Of a stretch of DNA of 45,774 nt, positions 24,043 to 31,823 are shown one piece after another. Numbering within the stretch: the first letter of the stretch is position 1; each line of letters begins with the position of its first letter. Source of the DNA: Paenibacillus oceani. Its GTDB lineage: Bacteria > Bacillota > Bacilli > Paenibacillales > NBRC-103111. The position numbers were made by a program, and so were the translations under genes. The DNA is taken from contig NZ_JACXJA010000012.1 in the NCBI RefSeq assembly GCF_014705615.1, positions 1-45,774 on the forward strand, read 5' to 3'. Under the pieces are notes generated by a model. That model made no database searches and had not been told where the DNA came from. It saw only the letters and a list, made by a program, of their open reading frames with translations.

Positions 24043-24807
24043 TTAAATGTTTGCTTTGACTACATCAAGCTTAATTTCAAGGCGCTTTATCTCCATGTTT
24101 ATCTCTACGAGACGACTAACTTGCTGCTCACGTATGGCCTGTGAACGAAGCGTCTCAATATGGTGTGTCAATTGTATATACTGTACTAATGATTCACGAC
24201 GGATAATGGCTCGTTCTGTTGTTGTCGCCTGAGTAAATTCTCCTGTTAGGAGAGCGGCCTGCCAAGCAACGAGGGAGTCAATCCAGTTCTGATACAAGAC
24301 CATTAAGTTTGATCGGCGCTGATTCGACAATGAAAGTCCATCCAGAAAACGTTTCTCTATCTCCATTGTCGCCTTTGAATGACTTCCTAAATCAATTTCT
24401 ACAATTTCACCTTCCAGAACTACTTTACTCTTCTCATTTTGAGCCCAACGTTTGTGAGCAAGCGAAATCTTTATATCTCGCTCTTGTACAAGCAGTAGCC
24501 ACACAGGATAAGGTATTGCACGATGCACAAGCTCAGCGATACGCCTAGCATTAGCCCCTGAACGCAAGGTTACGTTAAGAATAGCGATCTCAAGATATTC
24601 CCGCATTTCGTCTCGATATTCTGGCACTCCTACTGTGGACGGTTTAATCGTAGCCAACCAATATATCTCTTCGATCCCCTCATTGATCTGGCGTTTATCA
24701 GCAGTAGTTTTCGCACCATTTTCAATGAAGATCTTCTTCGGAACACGCTGATTTACACTTGTACTATTAGGCAGTCCAATTGCAGATAATAAGTTTGAGA
24801 CATTCAT
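24043..24807 (-). CDS. DUF4391-type protein
   Basis: A 254-residue protein that fits the DUF4391 family: VPKKIFIENG then KRQINEGIEEIYWLATIKPS near the N-terminus, YLEIAILNVTLR, ARRIAELVHRAIPYPVWLLL, and a Gln/Arg/Glu-rich helical C-terminus. No catalytic motif is known. In other genomes such proteins are found beside SNF2-type helicases and type III Mod/Res genes, as here. Its start lies two bases from the helicase stop (24810), and it is followed closely by mod, so it is an integral operon member, perhaps a structural adaptor. The family assignment is from memory of the pattern. Confidence 0.75.
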   Translation of the reverse strand: MNVSNLLSAIGLPNSTSVNQRVPKKIFIENGAKTTADKRQINEGIEEIYWLATIKPSTVGVPEYRDEMREYLEIAILNVTLRSGANARRIAELVHRAIPYPVWLLLVQERDIKISLAHKRWAQNEKSKVVLEGEIVEIDLGSHSKATMEIEKRFLDGLSLSNQRRSNLMVLYQNWIDSLVAWQAALLTGEFTQATTTERAIIRRESLVQYIQLTHHIETLRSQAIREQQVSRLVEINMEIKRLEIKLDVVKANI

Positions 24808-24809
24808 GA

Positions 24810-27800
24810 CTAATCCCCCGGTAACACTACTAGAAATGCCACTACTTCAAAATCATTAATTCCAGCGAACTCACCTTTGATAGCGTGGGTACCACCAGGT
24901 GAAAATAGGCTAGCTACAGCTCGCTCCTCACTCTTGCCGACAATGGATGCCACCGCCGCTGATAACATACGTTGAGCATGTCGCATATCCTCACCAAATC
25001 GTGTTGCTTTATCGAAACGAGCATAGGCCTCTGCGTCCGGAAGATCACGTCCTATGCATTGGCGTTTAATCTGATCGAGGATCCTCTTGACTTGCGTGTG
25101 CGGTAAAAGAACTGGTCCTTCATCACCTACATAAACTAAATAGTGCGGTGATAGTGGGTAGCCGGGGTCGATAATCTCTGAAGCTGCACCTTCTGCACGT
25201 AAGCAAAAAACAATACCAGGTGGAATCTCCACCTCAATTGATGTAGTGATAGCACAGGTCCCTAGTGGCAACGATTCGAGCTTGCCAGGATGCATCTTTA
25301 TATACTGTGCCAGATCAATGCGGAATCCCATGAGTGTGAGATCGGTTATGGAAACTCCCGACGAGAGGTCTTCTAAATCTATTACCGCGTCTTGCAACTT
25401 AAGTAATTGTTTGCGTCTATATTCCAGGTCATTCATTTGATTGCCAGACTGCTGTTCAATTAGGTTTTCCTCGCCGGTGGCAGAAATGTCGAGTAGAACC
25501 ATACGGCCACTAACGCGTTGCTCAAGATTGATATATTCCTCCAACTCCATGTTAGGCCAAAAATTAACTAGCTGTATTTGTTCATTAGGTGAGCCAAGTC
25601 GGTCAATACGCCCAAAACGCTGGATGATGCGTACTGGATTCCAGTGGATGTCATAGTTTATTAACCAATCACAATCTTGAAGGTTTTGACCTTCGGAAAT
25701 ACAGTCTGTGGCGATTAATAGATCGATCTCACCCTCGTTATTAAGTTCATCTGGACGCTCTTTCGAGCGTGGGGAGAACGCAGCCAGAATTGTAGCCAAA
25801 TCTTTACGCATTCCAGGTAAAGTAACCTGATTACCGCCAGATCCCGTTACGAGAGCAGCATTTATGCCAAGTGCACCTTTTGCCCATCCCCCCAATTGCT
25901 CATAAAGATACTTGGCAGTATCTGCGAAGGCCGTAAACACTATCACTTTACGATTACCGGAGTTGAGAGGATTATTGTACTTGTGTATAATGACCTCCCT
26001 TAGAGCAACCAGCTTTGCATCACGAGTGGAATCAACCTGTCTTGCGGCTGAGAGCAATGTTGCTAATCTATTCCGATCCTCAATTAGATCTTGTTTCCAT
26101 CTTATAAGGTCAACATCCCCAAGTAGCACCTTTACTTTCCGTCCTACCAACAGGCTCTCGAAAGCAGGATCATCAATGTCCACATCGGTGATGTCTAACT
26201 CTTCAATTTCTTCTGTGTGTGCCTCTACCCTGGTTAATGTTGTTTCAACGTCGTTAAGCTGCCTCTGAATAGTCAAAGCAAATGAAGATACGGAGCTTTC
26301 CATTCGTTTGAGCAAGTTAACACGTAACAGGTGGATCAGATTTTCCTCTCGGTCTACCTGACGAAATAAGCCTTCGCCACCACGGATTCTAGTGCTGTAC
26401 TTGGCATCATAAGCTGCCTGTTTATTTGCTAATATATAGCGCAAAGGTGCATAAGAGGCCAAGTTAAGCTTTCGAATTTCTTGATTGATTTCTCGTATGG
26501 ATTGGAATTGGCCAGCACTGTCTACATCGGGCTTAATATTAATGGGCTTCAGACGCGACGGAAAGCGACCTGTTTCAGCAATTCCGTAATACTTTTCAAT
26601 ATGCTTTCGTGAGCGGGCGATAGTTAGATGATCCAATAATGTAAAATAGTCAAAACCTAGCATTTCAATTAGTCGTGACGGTGTTTTCTCATCCTCATCC
26701 AGTTCCAACCAACGGTTGAACTGCTTTTGTGCTAATCGCGTAGTATTGTCGATGCTCGTAATACCATGTTCAAAAAGGGCAGCATCGTCCCCTTCAGTAG
26801 CGAATACAATCTGATTGCGCAGATCCGCTAATCTATTGTTAACGGGTGTAGCCGATAGCATTAACACCCGTGTTTTGACCCCTTCTTTAATGATCTTGCG
26901 CATCAATCGATCGTACCGAGTCTCTCCACCTTGGCGCGGAGTTTGCTTATTACGAAAGTTATGAGATTCATCGATGACTACAAGATCATAGTTCCCCCAA
27001 TTCACATGAGACAAGTCAATATCCCCTGTCATACCCCCCTCACGAGACAGGTCTGTGTGATTAAGTACATCATAATTGAAGCGATCCGCAGCAAGGATAT
27101 TGCGTCGATCGTTAGACTTGTACAATGTCCAGTTATCACGCAGACGTTTCGGACAGAGTACCAGAACACGATCGTTCCGTAATTCGTGATATTTTATTAT
27201 GGCAAGAGCTTCAAATGTCTTACCAAGGCCTACACTATCCGCAATAATACATCCGCCAAATCGATTAAGCTTGTCGATAGCTCCGATTACACCATCAAGC
27301 TGGAATTTATAGAGCCTACTCCAAATGACTGTATTTCGGATTCCAGTAGCTGATTTAATGATACGCTCCTCATCCATCTCCTCCCCATTATCCCGAAAAA
27401 GATGATAGAGAATCAACGTGTAAATGGTGTAAGGGTCATTTGGGGCTGCAATAGATTGCAACGCTGTAATTATTCCTGCCAAGGCTTCTGGTTGAGCTTG
27501 CAGAGCCTCCCACTGCCTATCGAACCACTGGGTAAGCAAATTACTTTCTTCTGCATTCTCTGATACTTGGACGAGGCTAAGCGGGTTCCCTGGTGTTATA
27601 CCAAGTCCATCAGTACTAAATGCTAATGAGCCTAGTAATGCTTGTCTAGGGCACCCTTCTGCATCACGAATAACAATTGTTCCTTGCGGTATACCACTAG
27701 TTGCACAACGCAATTCAGCTTTTTTTTGAATCCACTCCACACAACGAGTTGCCAACCACCGGTTTTGCAATTTATTACGCATAGCACGGTCATTTTCCGT

Positions 27801-27998
27801 GCCCAATAAAGCTAATTCAGCCCCATCTGCCGGCAAAAGAGAACGGACTCTACGTATCTTTGAAACTTCCTCAAGAAGCTCCGAGAATGCGAACAATGAG
27901 AAATATGGGGTCATGATGTCGATCTGGTTGCCCTCTCTGATCCATGGGCGAAGAAGATCAACAACACGTTCAGTTCCCGTATTACGAATAATCTTCAT
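24810..27998 (-). CDS. SNF2-family helicase with degenerate PLD-like N-terminal domain
   Basis: About 1,062 residues. I use the ATG at 27998 (MKIIRNTGTERVVDLLRPW), nine bases after AAGGGAG, instead of the ATG at 28031. Residues 1-190 look like a phospholipase-D-type domain (IDIMTPYFSLFAFSEL, then IVIRDAEGCPRQALLGSLAF), but the HKD-type His and Lys are missing. The helicase core has Walker A SVGLGKTFEAL, the DESH box VIDESHNFRNK, AATPV-type LMLSATPVNNRLADL, and motif VI QRFGRIDRLGS. It probably translocates on double-stranded DNA. It is the first of four tightly packed genes with DUF4391, mod and res. Class 1 DISARM uses a related helicase, but the DISARM core genes are absent here. Confidence 0.9.
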   Translation of the reverse strand: MKIIRNTGTERVVDLLRPWIREGNQIDIMTPYFSLFAFSELLEEVSKIRRVRSLLPADGAELALLGTENDRAMRNKLQNRWLATRCVEWIQKKAELRCATSGIPQGTIVIRDAEGCPRQALLGSLAFSTDGLGITPGNPLSLVQVSENAEESNLLTQWFDRQWEALQAQPEALAGIITALQSIAAPNDPYTIYTLILYHLFRDNGEEMDEERIIKSATGIRNTVIWSRLYKFQLDGVIGAIDKLNRFGGCIIADSVGLGKTFEALAIIKYHELRNDRVLVLCPKRLRDNWTLYKSNDRRNILAADRFNYDVLNHTDLSREGGMTGDIDLSHVNWGNYDLVVIDESHNFRNKQTPRQGGETRYDRLMRKIIKEGVKTRVLMLSATPVNNRLADLRNQIVFATEGDDAALFEHGITSIDNTTRLAQKQFNRWLELDEDEKTPSRLIEMLGFDYFTLLDHLTIARSRKHIEKYYGIAETGRFPSRLKPINIKPDVDSAGQFQSIREINQEIRKLNLASYAPLRYILANKQAAYDAKYSTRIRGGEGLFRQVDREENLIHLLRVNLLKRMESSVSSFALTIQRQLNDVETTLTRVEAHTEEIEELDITDVDIDDPAFESLLVGRKVKVLLGDVDLIRWKQDLIEDRNRLATLLSAARQVDSTRDAKLVALREVIIHKYNNPLNSGNRKVIVFTAFADTAKYLYEQLGGWAKGALGINAALVTGSGGNQVTLPGMRKDLATILAAFSPRSKERPDELNNEGEIDLLIATDCISEGQNLQDCDWLINYDIHWNPVRIIQRFGRIDRLGSPNEQIQLVNFWPNMELEEYINLEQRVSGRMVLLDISATGEENLIEQQSGNQMNDLEYRRKQLLKLQDAVIDLEDLSSGVSITDLTLMGFRIDLAQYIKMHPGKLESLPLGTCAITTSIEVEIPPGIVFCLRAEGAASEIIDPGYPLSPHYLVYVGDEGPVLLPHTQVKRILDQIKRQCIGRDLPDAEAYARFDKATRFGEDMRHAQRMLSAAVASIVGKSEERAVASLFSPGGTHAIKGEFAGINDFEVVAFLVVLPGD

Positions 27999-28038
27999 AA
28001 ATTGAAGCTCCCTTTTCTCTTCTGATTTCAACTATACT

Positions 28039-28341
28039 CTATTGATTTCGACACAAAAAAACCACTCCCTTCTCTATTCCAAGGTAGTTATGATTCCCAA
28101 GTAGGAAGTAACTTTCATTATCAGATAGTCCTCTTAACGTTATTTGAATAATTTTGCGGAATTTAAAGATATTCAAAGATTCAATGGATGCTTTGGTGTA
28201 TCTATTTCGCCAAGCACCAGTACATACTGTAACCAACTTTAGCCTGATTGGATGGAATACCGGCTTCGGACTTACAATTATTACATCACCTTCAATCAGC
28301 GCGGACGAGGTTTCGTAATAAGAATTAATCTGGAAGACCAT
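28039..28341 (-). CDS. Possible 100-aa protein upstream of the restriction operon
   Basis: A minus-strand frame ending 40 bases before the helicase start, reading YYETSSALIEGDVIIVSPKP and ending FLLGNHNYLGIEKGVVFLC. The ATG (MVFQINS) has no ribosome binding site, and its first codons lie antisense to the recombinase remnant, so the real start, if any, is internal or lost. It could be a truncated gene or leader sequence of the operon. Low confidence. Confidence 0.3.
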   Translation of the reverse strand: MVFQINSYYETSSALIEGDVIIVSPKPVFHPIRLKLVTVCTGAWRNRYTKASIESLNIFKFRKIIQITLRGLSDNESYFLLGNHNYLGIEKGVVFLCRNQ

Positions 28342-29472
28342 CGGGAAAATATGTTTGGTCTGTATACTTGGATAAGAATCACAACGAATAAGCGATCGCG
28401 TGAAGGCAGCTTATCGCAATAGCGCCGGAAAAGGAATTTTACGCGGTTCAATCCCACCAAATGGGTATGAAGTTGTTGACAAAAAGCTAATTGTCCGAAA
28501 TGATCATATACCAGTATCGTTAAGAGGATATTCAAAGAATATTTATCTGGAACTGGAGTCGACATCATTTCGAAATATCTTTATTCTGAAGGCCAGCCTA
28601 GTCCGGCTCAGATCGCCTGTAAGAGTAATGGTTTAGATAAATGGCACGGGACAACAATTCTTAAGTTCTTGCGTAACCCCAATTATGTCGGCGACTTGGT
28701 ACACGGTAGAGAAACGCGCAAGAGTGTAACAAGCAAACGTAGAGACGTCATTTCTGCCGATAAGTGGATTGTTGTCAGTGATGTTCATGAGCCGATAGTA
28801 TCCAGAGATGACTTCAACGAAGTGCAATCATTATTAGCACAAAGAAAAAGAGATAGCACAGCTCCAAAAAAACATCTATTACCAATGTCGCATATTGTGC
28901 CGATTGCGGCGCTGGTATGTGGTACAAAGCGAATATAAATGATGTATTTGCGATTCTCACGGCCGATATTGTAAAAGATTTGTAAATCAAATCACAAGGT
29001 CAGGAGAGCTTTTCTTTGCGAGATCATCGCGAGCGACATAGCCAACAAAGCTAAGGTGTTCGGACATGAAATCCGATCATTAATTGATTCCAAGTTGTCT
29101 AAGCTTCAAAGCAAAGTCAAAACAAATTGGATTCATTTCAAAATTCAATCCGCAAAGCAAATGAAAAAAGAAGCGGCTGCTTGACTTGCTAATCAATGAG
29201 ACGATAGATGAAGAGACATGTCAAAAAAGCTACTTGATCTTCAAGCTGAAATACGACCTTGAAGTCTAAGCAAGCTGAACTTGAATCTTCGATGCAAAAA
29301 GAAGACTTAACGGCATCGATCACTTATATGAAGGAGCAGATCCGCATCTTCATGGAATCTGTTCCCTAACTCCTGAGATATTGCACCGCCTGGTAAAACG
29401 TATAGAAATTCGAGCTGAAGCACCGGATCATTTACTAAAATTTCTCGGTGCCATCAGCTATTTTTTAATTGC
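28300..29472 (+). pseudogene. Decayed large serine recombinase
   Basis: Several frames of one former gene. It begins NLEDHRENMFGLYTWI, the end of the resolvase domain, then AAYRNSAGKGILRGSIPPNG and YEVVDKKLIVRNDH, then in another frame GTGVDIISKYLYSEGQPSPA. This is followed by KWHGTTILKFLRNPNYVGDL, the core of the recombinase domain, then RRDVISADKWIVV and the zinc-ribbon beginning. It ends LTPEILHRLVKRIEIRAE. At least four frameshifts are present, and the N-terminal catalytic-serine domain is missing. Such enzymes integrate phages and mobile islands, so this marks a former integration boundary. Confidence 0.88.
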
Positions 29473-29519
29473 GACATGCACTCAATGTGCACCGTATACG
29501 GAAACATATCTACGATGTT

Positions 29520-31823
29520 TCAGCCCCCTCCAAACCGCAACTCCCCAACCTCACCAGCCCGATCAAAAACATACTTAGCAGCATACATAACCCGCTGAAC
29601 CCCCGTCCCACCAGGCAAGATCGGCCTAGCGCGCTTCTCCCACTCCTCCACGGTGAACACCACATACAATTCATCCGATGCTCCGAGCCCCGATGGAATC
29701 TCCGTAATCTCTTTACGCTGCACGACTTTCCAGTTCGCTACCTTGCCATATACACGGATACCCGCATCATCCCGGCCAAATAACTGGATCGACTGATAAA
29801 GCGCCACGTATTCAATCTCTGTCAAAACTTTGTGATCCGTAATATTCTTCAGCGGTGTGTGATAAAACTTATGCTCTAGTGCGGCTGCTAGCTGCTCCTT
29901 TTGACTGAGCGCCCCGATCAGTACATTTTTACCGGAAAGCTTGTTCTTGTAATATTCCTTCGTTCCACGAGGACGGGTCGAGCGCTCGTAGGCTTTCTCT
30001 GGGCTGTCGAGGATGATTTCGTCCAGAAATTTCTCCATCAAGCTGGTTGAGTTCGGCAAAAAGGGGAACGCTCCCACATTAATTTGCTCAATGCTTCGAT
30101 AGAAGCGATGCTCCTGGAATCGCTCCTCGTCATGATACGGGAATAGCACATAAGCTCCGAACATGCTTCGTTCCAATTCCTTCTCCTTATCGTCTAAGTA
30201 GACGATCGCGTCCCGGTAACGATGCATCGTGTTAATGTCGTCTTCCTCCGGCCCAGGCATCTTGTAGTCCCGATGGTAGGGCGTGCCTTCATAGGCTGGG
30301 TTCAAACGGTATTTGGCATCGAAAATGTATTTGTATTCGACTGAAGTGTTGTTCTTCTTCAGCGTTAAGACGTTATCTGGCTTCTGCGGAAGCGTCGGTG
30401 TCTTGTCTCCCTGGGGTAGCGAGTTGTAGTACAAGGTGAAGATTTCACCATTCCTCGGGTTCCGGTACACCATCTTGGCTTTCTGCGTTCGGTCTAAAGT
30501 GACGAATAAGCCGTTCCGATTGACGCGGATGATGTCTTGCTTGAGCAGCTCATAATTTTTACTAAGCAAGTGATGGATCTTGAGGAAGCACCAATACTCG
30601 TAAAGCAGCGCCAGATCCTTCATCGACAGGCGGAACAGATCGCTTTGGATCGAGAGTCCTTTCATGAGCATGAGGTAGTACCGATACACTTCGCGGTAGC
30701 CGACCGCCATCTGCAGCACCAGTGTTATGGACATTTGACGTATCTCGCCGACCGCCAGAAAATCGTATTTCAGCAACCGTTGGAGGTGGGTCTGCATCAG
30801 GTTCATTTTGCGCTCTAGCTGCGGGTCTTGTTGTCTTCCCTTCTGAGCTAAACGAAACTTCAGATCCTTTAGCTTCTGCTGGATGCGCAGCAACACCCAA
30901 CGGATGAAACGGTTCTCGGCCGTGTCGTAATCGACATGTCGTTTCGTCTCCAAGACGTGACTTGGGGTATACCGCTGTCCCCCCCTCGGGATCAAGCCAT
31001 TCTTCGAATCCTCCACAAGAAGGTGAGGCCGTTTTGCTAGAAACGTTAGGTTCTCTTTCCCCGCTTTGCGAACCTTTGCCGCTTCTACGATTCGATTCCC
31101 CACCTGCAGCTTGGAGTGCGGCGACTGGCGGATGCGCTCGACGGCTTGGACCAATTGATTGAACACGTGCTGGAGGATCGTGAAAAACTCAGTCAAGCTT
31201 TGGTGTTGTGTGTCCTTTAATCCTGTTAAATGATACGTTTTGCGCATGAAATCAAAGGACAAGTTATAGATTTGCTCGTTCACATCGTTCAAGATCATCT
31301 GGTAATCCCGCTTATAATCCATCTTCGATGGGAAGATTTCAAGCTGTAGCCGGAAGGCTGCCTCCCCGTTATATCGGAGCTCCAGTTCCGTATGGCCGAC
31401 TTCGTTCTGGAAGTTCACGATTCCGGACAGGATCATTTTGCCTAGCGGCTTAATGGCATTCCTTATATGCATGTTGTCGTGATGGAAGATGAGCTGCATT
31501 TCCTGCTTTTTCTCAATCACCAGTTCATAGGACTGTGTCTCGTAAAAGATCGGCTGGGCCGGGCTATCTACTGTCCAAGGCATCAACTCCCGGCGCTCCG
31601 GCGAGAAAATAGAGATGGACTCGATCGTCACAGAAGGGCCCAGCGACGTAGCTTGAAAATGCGCCACTGTCCATTCCTCGCCAGTCTGCCTATGCAACTG
31701 CAGCGTCTCCACCGTCGGATGAAACGGCTTGCCCTGGATATACAAATTAAAGAGGTTCGTCTCCACCCGAAGCAGCTCGGTCTGTTGGTTAGGATAGCCA
31801 GTATGAGGTGAAGCCATCTTCAT
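29520..31823 (-). CDS. DUF2357 / McrC-like nuclease subunit
   Basis: A 767-residue protein. The N-terminal 250 residues are beta-rich (DUF2357-type: LEIFPSKMDYKRDYQMILND, VNEQIYNLSFDFMRKTYHL). The C-terminal part has a PD-(D/E)xK-like core (NNTSVEYKYIFDAKYRL) with the tyrosine- and aspartate-rich stretch HRDYKMPGPEEDDIN after it, as in McrC relatives. It overlaps the McrB-like gene by 35 bases, and GGAGG precedes both of its first two ATGs. By analogy with McrBC, the GTPase partner would load and translocate while this subunit cleaves, probably acting on modified DNA. No frame damage is seen. Confidence 0.85.
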   Translation of the reverse strand: MKMASPHTGYPNQQTELLRVETNLFNLYIQGKPFHPTVETLQLHRQTGEEWTVAHFQATSLGPSVTIESISIFSPERRELMPWTVDSPAQPIFYETQSYELVIEKKQEMQLIFHHDNMHIRNAIKPLGKMILSGIVNFQNEVGHTELELRYNGEAAFRLQLEIFPSKMDYKRDYQMILNDVNEQIYNLSFDFMRKTYHLTGLKDTQHQSLTEFFTILQHVFNQLVQAVERIRQSPHSKLQVGNRIVEAAKVRKAGKENLTFLAKRPHLLVEDSKNGLIPRGGQRYTPSHVLETKRHVDYDTAENRFIRWVLLRIQQKLKDLKFRLAQKGRQQDPQLERKMNLMQTHLQRLLKYDFLAVGEIRQMSITLVLQMAVGYREVYRYYLMLMKGLSIQSDLFRLSMKDLALLYEYWCFLKIHHLLSKNYELLKQDIIRVNRNGLFVTLDRTQKAKMVYRNPRNGEIFTLYYNSLPQGDKTPTLPQKPDNVLTLKKNNTSVEYKYIFDAKYRLNPAYEGTPYHRDYKMPGPEEDDINTMHRYRDAIVYLDDKEKELERSMFGAYVLFPYHDEERFQEHRFYRSIEQINVGAFPFLPNSTSLMEKFLDEIILDSPEKAYERSTRPRGTKEYYKNKLSGKNVLIGALSQKEQLAAALEHKFYHTPLKNITDHKVLTEIEYVALYQSIQLFGRDDAGIRVYGKVANWKVVQRKEITEIPSGLGASDELYVVFTVEEWEKRARPILPGGTGVQRVMYAAKYVFDRAGEVGELRFGGG

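Noticed and set aside
24810-27998. DISARM system
   Set aside because: The SNF2 helicase and a methylase are present, but drmA, drmB and drmC-like genes are not; Mod and Res are of type III form.
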